From Planoprotostelium fungivorum (taxonomy: Eukaryota; Evosea; Variosea; Cavosteliida; Cavosteliaceae): a DNA stretch of 64,000 bases. Below, one piece after another: positions 35,445 through 45,552 of this stretch (positions are counted from its first letter, which is position 1; every line of letters begins with the position of its first letter). Location of the stretch: assembly GCA_003024175.1 (NCBI GenBank), contig MDYQ01000123.1, forward strand, positions 1 to 64,000, written 5' to 3'. The notes beneath the pieces were generated by a model. It was not told the origin of the DNA, did not search any database, and was given only the letters and a program-made list of their open reading frames with translations. A program made the translations under genes and the position numbers.

Positions 35445-38310
35445 TTATATCATCGATGAGATCATGAACAACATCATCATCCATCTCATACGAAGGGTGG
35501 ACGAAGTGGATGATGTCCTCGTCGGATAGACTGCCCCCGATCGTGACGACCTCCTCGTATCCACCATCGAACTCGTCATCGTCCGATCACTGCTGCTGCT
35601 CCCCCCCGACAAGAGAGTCGTTGCATCCGTGACATTCGATCTCGCGACCACCCCGGTCGTTTCACTCGGTGCCGTCACATACTCGACTTTCACCACGTAG
35701 TGTACGTAGGTTCCCGCCTTTTCTCCAAGGCAGTCGATCTCTACGTTGACCATACCCTGTCGATCGGGGTACAAATTCAAGTCCTCTCTCTTCGATCGGT
35801 ACCATTCGCCACCGTTGATGGTCCATCTCGTTTCACCGCAGCGACAGCGAAAGAGGTTCGTCACGGTGAAGAGGTCACTGCCTTCTCTTCCTTCGATGTG
35901 GAGGTCAGATGGGTACACGGTGTCGATCCTCTGGGGTAGGTAGAGGGGAGTGGTGCGTTGTAGACTGATGGAATTGGAGAATTCGAGGGACCAGGGTACC
36001 AGCTCGGTCTGGCAGCCGTTGCTGTCTGTAAAGTACATATTCGATTCGGCTTTGAAGGGTATCGGATCTTGGTGTTGTAGATGGACCTTGGTAGGTGTCT
36101 GATTGCAGACTCTGTAGCCTGGACTCCACGAGATATCGTAACCATAGCGACCGTACTTTACGTATTCGAAGGGGCTGGGAGGGTAGAACAATTCGTGTTC
36201 TGGAATTTCCATGAATTCTCTGCGAATCTTCTCAGAAATTTCTCCACCACGTAACTCACCCTCCGATCACGTGATACGACTTATCGTGGTATGATATCTC
36301 GTGGCTGACATTGACGTACAATTTCTGACAGCTTGGTACCCCCGTCACCGTGGCAACAGCCTCTCCACCGTACGATGTCACGTGACCACCCTTGTCCACG
36401 CTTACCGTCGTCTCTATTAGGCTGGCTCCACACAGAGTGGTAGAATCGAGTGAAAATTCGAACCCTTTTTCGTTGGCCAGGTAACGGCTGGACAATCTGC
36501 CACCTTCAAAGTAGCCGAGAGGGTTGAGATCGATGTCTATAGACATCGAGAGGTCGTCGGTCACGTGTGTCTCCACCGCACCGGTGAGAGGGCAGTTGTA
36601 GTGGGTGGTGATATCGTCGACGCGGGAAATAGATGGCAGGTTGTAGAACAGAGGCGATCGGTCGGGAGGCCAGTCGGGCAGGCTGACGTGGGCTAATAAT
36701 AGCTCCTGCGTGCCATTGAGGGAGGCCGTGAAGCCTGGTAAGGCCGTGAAGCTGTCGGCCGCGATGAAGCTGGTGTTCCAGAAATAGGAGCGGCCGATGC
36801 AGTGGAGGTGCGTGGTCCGAATCTCGCTCGTAGAGTCTCCAGAGAGGTTGCCCCACAGGTGAAATGTGTCGATGTTCAACTTTGAATCATCTGAACACAA
36901 GCGTCAGAGATGAGCAGATATAAAACGATCATCACGATGGAGATGATCATGATGAAGGTAGAACGATCATCGAGATGAATGTAGAGATGACCTCTCGAGA
37001 ATCTTTTCTTTTCTTCATATGAATGGTTTGAGAACAAAACATCTCATCTTCTTTCAATAAAATAGAATATGGATGTTTCGCACGACTCACTCATGATAAA
37101 GATTCCCTCAGTTGTTATGGATGGTAACTTGCAATTGGCCCTTTCGAACGTTGTATCCTTCATCCAAACTTGATCTGCTTCTACTTCCATGTCGCCCACC
37201 CATAGACATCCATCACAGAACAGACCCTTCGTACGTATCGTACGTGGCTCGCTTACGTCCCAGCTGGCGTCCAACTTTCCGTAGACGATGAGAGTGGAGT
37301 CATCGTCTATAAAATCGGCTCGGAGTGTGTGGTTGACATCTACGATGAGAGTGCTGATGCGAACTTGGGACAAAAGACTGTAGCCACTCCCAGACAGCTG
37401 TAGTTCGCCTTGGATGGATAGTGATGGAGTATTACCGCAGACGAAAGAGTCTGGAATAGACAAGAATATTTTAGACGTGGTGTCTGCGTTGAATTCTGCT
37501 CCTCTCATCTGGTGGATGATGAGTTTGGACGTTCGAAGATGAGTTCATGATGATAGATTAGGTTCGTGATGGTTGATTTTAGGATGAAGAGGTGAAGGAC
37601 TCACATCGGGTCGATCGATGAAGACGTGAGAGTCGATGATGTCGGTGATGCACGGGTCAAACCGTTGCAGATAGAAGGTGCCTCGAACGAAAGAGAGGAA
37701 GCAATCATCCACGATCGGATCTTGAAATGTGTCCGGGAGACTGATGTTGGATGATTGGGAAGGCCAGTTGTGGAAAGAGAGCCGATCGAGTGGAATTCTA
37801 TGTGTCTCGAAGTGATAATCTCCAAACCATTGAATGTTGGCATTCTGATCGTATTGCACTCTCCTGAGGGATACACCACCATGCAGCGTCAGATTAGACC
37901 CGGCTGACGCCTGTAAGAGACCATTGACTCTCCCGCGTCCATCTCGATCAAAGTTTAAGACACTTCCTCCGTACATATTGACGTCCTCGTTGATGTGAAG
38001 ATCTCCATACACCATCACGGTGGATCTGTACGGAATGAGTATTCGATCCTATACCTTCTACTCACTCGTGTATATTCAAAACCGAACATTTGATCACCAT
38101 CTTTTTTGGAACTTGAATGTCGTAGATGATGGTCACTGTGTCGTTATCTGATGGTATTCTATCACACGACCAAGTCAAAGGGCTCAACCATTTCAGATCG
38201 GCAGCTCGATTGCTACATCCGACTGACGATCCATCCTGAATGGAGATGGACAACCCCGAAACGAATAGACATCCCACGAACCATGCGACTACCTCTATGT
38301 GTCTTCTCAT
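35445..38310 (-). CDS. Secreted G8-like / beta-helix surface protein
   Basis: The ATG at 38310 gives RRHIEVVAWFVGCLFVSGLS, a signal peptide. The next part, LKWLSPLTWSCDRIPSDNDT then VTIIYDIQVPKKMVIK and LNIH, resembles the G8 domain pattern (two Trp, P.D..TI...V). This is followed by long beta-rich exons with many sequons: VMVYGDLHINEDVNMYGGSV, LSIQGELQLSGSGYSLLSQV, IRTTHLHCIGRSYFWNTSFI and CPLTGAVETHVTDDLSMSID. The C-terminal exon has a Ser/Thr-rich stretch and a short hydrophobic end (MRWMMMLFMISSMI, stop at 35445), which could be a weak GPI-attachment signal. Function is unknown; an extracellular matrix or glycan-binding role is an inference. Confidence 0.7.
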
Positions 38311-38502
38311 GGTCTTTGTCCGCTGGCCTTGCGGGAAGAAGTTTCGTCCCGAGAGAGTGACGGTCGCGTCAGTCTCGCGAGACACATGAGCACCACGAAC
38401 AGGAACAACCTCCACACATTCTCATCACGAGACGAAATAGAGGCATCGATGCCATCGTGCGCGATGAGCGCTCGATGTGTGAAGAAAAGGTTCACTCGTG
38501 TT

Positions 38503-40592
38503 TCATTCATCCAATTCTTGCTTGAACGTTTCCTTCGGTAAGACGATCGACGCCGCCATCGCCAAGAAGCAGATGCCCGCATAGAGGAGGACAGGTACGA
38601 TGGCACTGTGTGCAAAGAGGTTGATGACATAAGGTGTGCTGAGCGCGGCGATCCTTGAGAAGGCCCAGCAGGTACCCAAGCCTGTCGATCGAACTCGCGT
38701 GGGGTAGCTGTCCGAGTCAGTGACGTCACACAAAGTCACACTCACACTTCGGGGGTGTAGAGGAAGGTGGCTGCGAAGACACCCGCGATGGTCATGCGAC
38801 TGAGTGCGGCCGTCAGAATCGAGAAGGCAAAGTTTCCGGGAAAGAGGAAGAGGAGAGTGAAGGCACCACAGACGCCAAACATGATGGCCTGTGTCTTCCT
38901 GCGGCCGATCCTGTGCATGACTCAGGGGTGTAAAATGGCGGGAACACACCTGTCCACGAGGAAGGCTGTGATGAGAAGTCCTGGAAATTCGGCCAGGGCA
39001 GTGATGAATGTAGAGAGGAAGATGTCTCTCTCCGAGTTGTTTCCGTTGTTGAAATACTCTGGAATATATGAGAGAGTTGTATTTAGATTGTCGCACCCGG
39101 TGTAGATAGGACAATCCCGTAGTAAGCGAAGGTGTTCGCAAACCAGATGACACAGAGGGCGATGGTCGCCTGGGGAGATGAGATGTCGATCTACAACGTT
39201 GTAGATGAATCACCCGTCGAAATTGTGGCCCCAATAGTTCTGCAAACATCTCTGAGGCCTTCGGTGTTTTTCCTTCGTCAGGTTGTACGAGTACACCCCT
39301 GGGAAGATTTTTCCTTTTTCGTTCAATCTCCACACAAACAATAAAACAGAATAAATCATTCCATCTCATCTCTCACCTGTTCTTACGTGCTGCGTCTTCT
39401 AACACTTTGATGGCCTCCTTCTGTCTCGACTTCTGAAGGAGAAACCGCGGAGATTCCGGGGTGAACGGCCATGCTGCCGCCACGAAAAGCGCGGGAAGAG
39501 CAGACACCGCCAACAGCCACCTCCAACCCAAAGTAGGTAAGATGACCCAAGCCAAGGCTGATTGTAGAACGCTGCCCACCGTCCAAAACCCCTGCAGACC
39601 ATCAATCTTACGTCCCATCGTACGTACCGAACGGGGTAACGAAGTGTAACGGGAGATCTCCGAACGTGATGACGTCATCATTCATCATCGACTCACTTGG
39701 AGGGATACCAATGTCCGTCCCCTCGTGTGTACCGGAACAAATTCTGTAAGTAATGAAAACGGAACGTGTGCTCCTGACACCCCAATGCCCACCATGAACC
39801 TATTCTTCCGTCATTCTCCCGCGATATCGACTTTCAGAACTACCTGCAGACGAGCAGGACCGAAATGTTGGGGGACAGAGCGGACAAGATGCCAAAGACG
39901 GCCGTGATGATGGTGGACACTAACATGCCTCTCCTCCTACCGAAAGAGTCTGAAAAATATCCGTGAAGAGGTGAACCGAAGAGCATTCCAAGGAAACTGA
40001 TCGATGCGACGGATTTCTCCCAGAAAGGATCCACGGCCCATTCTTTGTGTACGGCGGGGAGGAGGTAAGCGACTGGGGAGATCAGAGAGGACGGGTGCGT
40101 GTGATGGTGTGAGATGATGCTGATTCGTTCGATGATGTGAATGATGTCAATGGTGTAATGATTTGAATGATGATCGTGTGATGTGAATGCATTGTCCAGA
40201 GAACTCACGCAGCATGAGCTCAAATGCATCCGATATCCAACAAGCGCCTGTGATAAATAATAATTCCCATTGTTGTCTTCCAAAACCTAAAAGTCCGATC
40301 GCCTGTGTCGCTCGTGAGAATGCAGATGAGAAATAGGCTGATTCGTTCTAGATGTATCTGGTTCTCACCTCGGCTACAGTATACCCGTCAGTGTCCTGAA
40401 ATTCAGATCTGATATGGATTGAGCTGGTGTCAATTGATGTAAATTCGACGATTACATCGCGTCACAGCTCAGATCTTGGATAGACATAAGCTCAATCACT
40501 CACCCATCATTGTCTTTTCCAATCGATGATTCGAGCTCGAAGCCACGGAGATCTGCATTCTCCTCCTTCAACTTCACATAATCGATAGACAT
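38503..40592 (-). CDS. SV2/SVOP-like major facilitator transporter
   Basis: The ATG at 40592 starts MSIDYVKLKEENADLRGFEL. After introns follow DTDGYTVAEAIGLLGFGRQQ and WELLFITGACWISDAFELML, the hallmark entry of the SVOP branch. The loop GSPLHGYFSDSFGRRRGMLV is the MFS motif A. Then come GIGVSGAHVPFSLLTEFVP, LGWRWLLAVSALPALFVAAA, FTPESPRFLL (sugar-porter-type motif), RIGRRKTQAIMFGVCGAFTL, and YTPEVYPTRVRSTGLGTCWA with SRIAALSTPYVINLF. The end KQELDE stops at 38503. Twelve membrane spans are expected. Relatives transport organic ions or nicotinate-like compounds; substrate is unknown. One intron (39189-39206) carries a perfect 18-bp palindrome. Confidence 0.88.
39189..39206. repeat. Perfect 18-bp palindrome ATCTACAACGTTGTAGAT
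   Basis: It lies inside a 44-nt intron of the transporter gene, between exons HNFDG and ATIALCVIWFANTF on the minus strand. The palindrome takes up almost half the intron and could fold as a nine-base-pair stem if the tip opens. Confidence 0.95.
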
Positions 40593-40894
40593 GTGATGGC
40601 GAGGTCAACTATGATAGAGTTTGCCGCTAAGCCTGCAGGAAAAATGCATCATCGGAAGAACCTGGAGAGTTGTTTGGCTCACTACGGAAAATTTCCTCGT
40701 GTCATAGTCTCGTCTTATGCTGAAAGTGGTACATAACGCAGGCAGCAATACTGACGAGCTCTGAGTGAACAAGTGATCTATATCTCAGCTTCTTAAAATC
40801 ACAGTGTCGCACGGCCGGTGGAGTGATTAGAATCTCATCATTGCAGAAGTGATTCAGATGAAGCAATCTTCGCAATTCAAAATCTTTATCTTCT
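40593..40894. other. Intergenic, about 300 bp
   Basis: It contains the promoter of the transporter gene and the 3' flank of the GPI-like protein gene. No repeat or further gene is seen. Confidence 0.5.
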
Positions 40895-41659
40895 TCATGA
40901 AAGAATGACCAAGGCTGCGGTCACCAGACAGATCAAGGCGCTCATCGAATTGGCTCCTCCGGCGACAGATCCTACGGTACCCGCATTGGAGGATGTTGTC
41001 GTCTTAGACGGTGATGTGTTTGACGATGATCCGGTCTTCGATGAGATGGTGGGCCTGAAGTTTTCGGGGAAGCTGGGAAACGTGATGTTGGCATTGCCAC
41101 ACGTGCTCAAAGTGTAGTACGATTGTTGATCGGACGGTGCGACGCATCCAGCTTGTAGAATATCCTCTTGGCATGCGGTGCTGGTGCTGTGATACGAGTA
41201 GATGAATGTGGGCTCTCCATCGCACGAGGATGAATTGTATCCTATCAATACCGTATCATTGGCCGTGATGGGGATGGAGAAGTCTGTGGCGTAGCTGGCC
41301 CGGTAGAATAGATGTACGCCCAAGGCATCGGCTGAGAGAACACATTGATCCATCGTGTAATTGCCTCCGATTGCTCCACTGGGTGCGATCGAGTTGCCCG
41401 AACACGATGTTCCATTGTACTCTTCTACTTGGAATGATCCCGTCGCATCGATAAATCCCAGAAAGGATGTGATGGTGCCGTTGTTGTTCTGAGAGACGCA
41501 GCGATTGATGGGATAGGCGAAGTTCTGAAAGAGGGTGGACGCATTGCTGCAGCCTGTGGCTGTATCATTGTTGTCGGAGAGGTAGATCTGAACCAAGACG
41601 GTCTCGCTGGAGGCTGAACCCAGACAGATGGCCAATAGAAGGACGATGATGCTCTTCAT
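40895..41659 (-). CDS. GPI-anchored-like secreted Cys-containing protein, intronless
   Basis: The start MKSIIVLLLAICLGSASSET is a signal peptide. The mature part (TVLVQIYLSDNNDTATGCSN, NRCVSQNNNGTITSFLGFID, CVLSADALGVHLFYRASYAT, CGNANITFPSFPENF) has about ten Cys and many N-glycosylation sequons. A Ser/Thr-rich stalk (SSKTGSSSNTSPSKTTTSS) leads to a small-residue site and a hydrophobic tail, MSALICLVTAALVILS, as in GPI-anchored proteins. It has no visible intron, unlike its neighbours. The family is not recognised; similar architectures are common among amoebozoan surface proteins. Confidence 0.8.
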   Translation of the reverse strand: MKSIIVLLLAICLGSASSETVLVQIYLSDNNDTATGCSNASTLFQNFAYPINRCVSQNNNGTITSFLGFIDATGSFQVEEYNGTSCSGNSIAPSGAIGGNYTMDQCVLSADALGVHLFYRASYATDFSIPITANDTVLIGYNSSSCDGEPTFIYSYHSTSTACQEDILQAGCVAPSDQQSYYTLSTCGNANITFPSFPENFRPTISSKTGSSSNTSPSKTTTSSNAGTVGSVAGGANSMSALICLVTAALVILS

Positions 41660-42041
41660 CGTGTCCGATGAAGAATAATCGCGAGCTCTGTAAATATCGA
41701 CACGCAAAAATAGTTTGACACCTGAGATTCGCAATTCCCTATACGTTATGCTAGACGTGATAATCTTCGGTTTTATAACGTGATTGGGATATCAGCTCCG
41801 CCAGATAAGATATTTTGGCTTCCCGACGCCCTTATGGTGACAAAGGAATCACTTACTTGCTGGCGGTTCTTTATTCGATCCTTATCGGAGCCATGGTCTT
41901 CCGCTTCTCGGTATCTTAATCACCTACAACGGTCTCGCGTTTATGATCACGTCAGCAGACATGACGATCATCTCCATTGTGTTGATCTCTCCGATCGTGA
42001 TGGTCTTTGCTCGGACCACCGTCCGTCTCTCTTTTCGTCGA
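41660..42041. other. Intergenic, about 380 bp
   Basis: The 5' flank of the GPI-like gene and 3' flank of the next minus gene. The plus strand reads open from 41780 to 42097 without recognisable content. One CCTACAACGG half-palindrome is present near 41930. Confidence 0.45.
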
Positions 42042-43193
42042 TCAGTCACCGTCATCGTTCACTCTCACTTGATCTGACTCATCGTAGCCGGGGCTGACGT
42101 CCCTGCCCACATTCCATATGTAATCACCGTCTTCTCCATGGTCCTCTACAAACTGCCACAACTTCGCGTCATAGGTGCAAACGGAGGGATAAGGTGGTAG
42201 CCGTCTCGAGATCTACAATGGTGAATCTTCCAAGAAAGTTGTGGCGGGAAACTGACCTGGTCGAATCTCTCGGGAGCGATGTAGATGGTGTGGTTCATCC
42301 CTTCTACCTGATCGGGCCAGATCTTCTTCCCCACCTGTCATGATGAATCTACAACGGTGTAGATCGTGCCCACTTGGACGCAGAGAAAATGGGTCTGGGG
42401 CCAGATCTTGTGGAGAGCGGCTAAGATGGTGGCAGATCCCACCACCAACCACATTCTCTTTGGAGGATGCTGCATGAGGTGAGGGTGAGTCTTCGTGATG
42501 GCTTCGTGAACTTGTCGTGTGAGGATATCGATGAATTGGGGGGTGTGCAGACCGAGTGGAAGGAGAACGGTGCCTTCATCTTTTCTGGTGGAGTGAGGTG
42601 AGGTTGATGATCGATGATCGTGAGAATGAGCTGCTTGATTCGTCGAATATCGTGATATGTGACCGTGTTGAACACGTTTTGTGATGTGTGTGATCTCTGT
42701 TGACGATGTGAAATGCATCACCTCTCTGTGGTATATTCTTCCGCGGCTTGTTGAACTTCTTTGAGATGAGCTCCTCTACGTATTTCGATGATGTCTGCTC
42801 CTAAACTTCCGGCCTTCTGGGTCAGAGGATGTCTCGGTGATCTCTTCTCTAGAAATAGAGTGGCCTTCTTTCCTATGCATGTCGATGTAAATCATGACGC
42901 AGGGAGCTGACCTAATCACCGTTGATCTTGGCAGCGAGAGCGAGGGCGATCTGTGCATAACCAAAGACGGGACCGGCATATACAAACTCTGAGCCTTCCA
43001 TGTCTTTCAACCATGAGATGAGAGCCCTCTGTTTCGTTCCCGCTTCCAGTTCATCGTCACGCACAACGTGGAACGTCTTCTTCAAGAAGATGTAATCTCG
43101 TATGATGATGCCAGGGTTGAAGTCTGTTTCGGATTTTGTGTCTGTCACAGTGTCTTTAGTCCCGTAGACGTCATGTGATGCCGTGTCGATCAT
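42042..43193 (-). CDS. Conserved-looking enzyme, possibly PLP fold-type-II-like
   Basis: The start MIDTASHDVYGTKDTVTDTK (ATG 43193) is followed by RALISWLKDMEGSEFVYAGP and VFGYAQIALALAAKINGD. Next exons give KATLFLEKRSPRHPLTQKAG with SLGADIIEIRRGAHLKEVQQ, then GTVLLPLGLHTPQFIDILTR, RMWLVVGSATILAALHKIWP, HTIYIAPERFDQ and CTYDAKLWQFVEDHGEDGDY with IWNVGRDVSPG. The order (substrate-side loop, a Rossmann-like GSATI segment, then a third lobe) recalls tryptophan-synthase-beta-like PLP enzymes. I cannot point to the PLP lysine, so that assignment is weak. The stop at 42042 is reached by reading through a GTGAG. One intron holds the 18-mer at 42347-42364. Confidence 0.6.
42347..42364. repeat. Near-perfect 18-bp palindrome ATCTACAACGGTGTAGAT
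   Basis: It lies inside a 39-nt intron (minus strand, between exons ending HFLCVQ and beginning VGKKIWPDQ). It is identical to the 18-mer at 24365-24382 in an unrelated gene 18 kb away. Confidence 0.92.
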
Positions 43194-43368
43194 GATTGAT
43201 TATGATGTGGTTCCGAGATTTCTGAATAAACACAAATCAAACACGATTATTATAGAATATCACACAAGAGAAGAAGCGTGAAGATCGATCATCACTCGAT
43301 CACCACCAGATCATCGTTGACAAGTATGATTCAGAAGACAAATACATGGATTGTTTATGTATAACTAT

Positions 43369-44175
43369 TCAAGAAGACTGATGGAGCTCCCATTGCTCAA
43401 ACTTGACTGTGAGAGGAGTATCATCACCGTCCTTTGGTCTAGCGGCGTAAACACCAACAGATGGCACCTATTAGAGATCAGACCTTGAAGCATCGTTCTT
43501 GTTCACCTCTGTATCCTTGCCATCGAAGAATCCAGTCACATGGCGGAGTGCGATGTTTGATCCATCTGTTCAGAGTCAGCCCCTCTCTAATGCACTAGAA
43601 AGATGTAATCTCTTTACCTTCTTTGATCAGACCGACCCACACACCAGATCCTTCCTCGTCTCTGGCTAACTCGATGCGAACTCTCTGATCGGTGTTCAGT
43701 AGGAGGAAATGCACGACCGCAAGCCGAGCCCACCTGTCCTTCGAATGGCATGAGAGCCCAATCACTGTGACCATCTACCGTTGCCACCGATGAGATGTTG
43801 GCGTGTCCGTTGACGAATTCGACTCCCGCTTTAATCCATCTGATGCATTACGTCACTGTCCGTTCTGCAATGCAAAGAGAGACGCACCTCTTTCCTAACC
43901 ATAAGACGATGCCTCCTTGGTCATATAAGAGAGTCCAGTTGCCACTAACAGTGACAGAGGCCCTTTGAAAATGTTCCACGTGAGTGGTTAGCTCAGGTGC
44001 GTTTGTGGCACTGATGGTAGGTGAATGGTAGAGGTCAGTGTTTGGCTGAACGCGTAGAGTCACGATCTCGCCTGTGTTATGATCAAACGGTGTATGATTG
44101 AAGATGCCTACCTTCACGTGTGATATCCTTGATGATCTTTGGGTCAGATGGGAATAGCTCAGAGAATGAGGTCAT
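43369..44175 (-). CDS. DUF1349 / REE1-type concanavalin-like protein
   Basis: The ATG at 44175 gives MTSFSELFPSDPKIIKDITR. After an intron come GEIVTLRVQPNTDLYHS, ASVTVSGNWTLLYDQGGIVL with WLGKR, WIKAGVEFVNGHANISSVAT with VDGHSDWALMPFEGQ, RVRIELARDEEGSGVWVGLI and, at the end, VGVYAARPKDGDDTPLTVKF followed by EQWELHQSS (stop 43369). The pattern WIKAG(V/I)E...G....S.VVT...SDWS and the terminal GVYAA.P....L.V.F..FEL are typical of DUF1349. Yeast REE1 of this family regulates enolase. Length of about 210 residues fits. Five short introns are inferred. Confidence 0.82.
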
Positions 44176-44574
44176 GCTGGATGTTGTTCTCTTTTTTGTG
44201 AAACACTTGTGGCTTCCTTTTTTTCAAGAATAAATGGTCTCCACGAAAATCTGCGGACTGCGACCCGCTCGCACCGTGACGACACATTCTCGTGCGCCAA
44301 CACACGCACCTAACCATCTCTACAGACCTGACGATCGAGTAGATCCTGTACAACGAGGATCTTCAGCTAGTGGTTTGTCTTTGTACATGATCGCATATAC
44401 CTCGTTCCGTAATTCAAAAGAGAGAGAAGAGGAACTGTCCTTGCTGGCTGCGTGAACATTCGCCACGGTAAACCAAATCAATGAAAGCTGGTTTTCTGTG
44501 AATCAAAGAAAATTGAAAACAAAACCGAAAAAAACCACCGACACACATCATATCATATCATCACACGACCCATC
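44176..44574. other. Divergent intergenic region, about 400 bp
   Basis: It lies between the DUF1349 gene (minus) and CHMP1 (plus). The plus strand is open at 44234-44455 but without recognisable content. A CATATCATATCATCACACG stretch lies just before the CHMP1 start. Confidence 0.45.
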
Positions 44575-45458
44575 ATGTCTGGGTTAGAGAGTATCCTTTT
44601 CTTCTTCGTACCATCTTCTATCGAATTCTATGTCCTTCACTCCTTCAGATCAGCTGTTTAATCTCAAGTTCACCGCAAAATCCTTTGGACGTCTCTCCAC
44701 TAAATGCGAGAAGAACGAGAAGTTACAAAAGTTGAAACTGAAACAGGTGAACTGCTGTTGATGACGATACGATGGTATGTATCTCATTCTGACCCATTAT
44801 AAGGCAATTGAGAAAGGAAACATTGAAGGAGCCCGTATATATGCAGAGAATGCAATTAGAGAGAAGAACCAAGCGTTGAACTACCTCCGTCTATCATCCA
44901 GACTGGACGCCGTCTCTTCACGTTTAGAGGTCGCCGTCCGCATGAAGGCGGTAAGATTCTATTCCACAAAATCGATTGGATTCATTGCACAGATCGTATT
45001 TGATTCGACATCTTACACTCTTTAAAGGTGACGAAATCGATGCAAGGCATCGTCAAGGGTTTGGACTCCGCCATGAAGTCCATGGACATGAACAAGGTGA
45101 GTCACATTTCACTTGTTCATCGAACTCATATTTCGTGTAGATCACAGCCGTGATGGACCAATTCGAGAAGCAGTTCGAAGACTTGGACGTCCAATCCGAC
45201 TACATCGAACAATCCATGAACGCCTCCACCTCTGTATCGACTCCAGTCGACCAGGTGATCATCGACGTCATCGTCCATGTCTTTCGTCTCACACCTCTCC
45301 AGGTCGATCTCCTCATCTCGCAAGTGGCAGAGGAACATGGATTGGCCGTATCAGAACAACTGCATTCCGGTCCCATCTTGAAGCCCACCACAGAGCAGTC
45401 GGTTGCTGAGCAAGACGAGCTGGGAGAGAGACTCGCTAAGCTCAAGTCTAAGACATAA
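44575..45458 (+). CDS. CHMP1: CHMP1 / Did2 (Vps46) ESCRT-III subunit
   Basis: The first exon encodes MSGLE and a 70-nt-class intron joins in frame to [20 protein letters not shown]. Later exons give [80 protein letters not shown], and [20 protein letters not shown]. These align along the whole of human CHMP1. The C-terminus [13 protein letters not shown] is the MIT-interacting motif that recruits Vps4, spastin and Ist1. The protein works in ESCRT-III filament turnover at endosomes, the midbody and the nuclear envelope. At about 200 residues it is full length. It is followed 94 bases later by the LD-WW-FERM-LRR gene on the same strand. Confidence 0.95.
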
Positions 45459-45552
45459 AGACGATACGTTGCCGTTTGTAACGTCTGTTCTGTGAAAAGT
45501 ATTTTGGCCCCATACATCGGAACACACGGCAGAACGAGGTCACACAGGGAAG

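Noticed and set aside
42042-43193. Firm call as a tryptophan-synthase-beta-like PLP enzyme
   Set aside because: No PLP-binding lysine or glycine-rich phosphate loop could be pointed out, so only a weak resemblance is reported.
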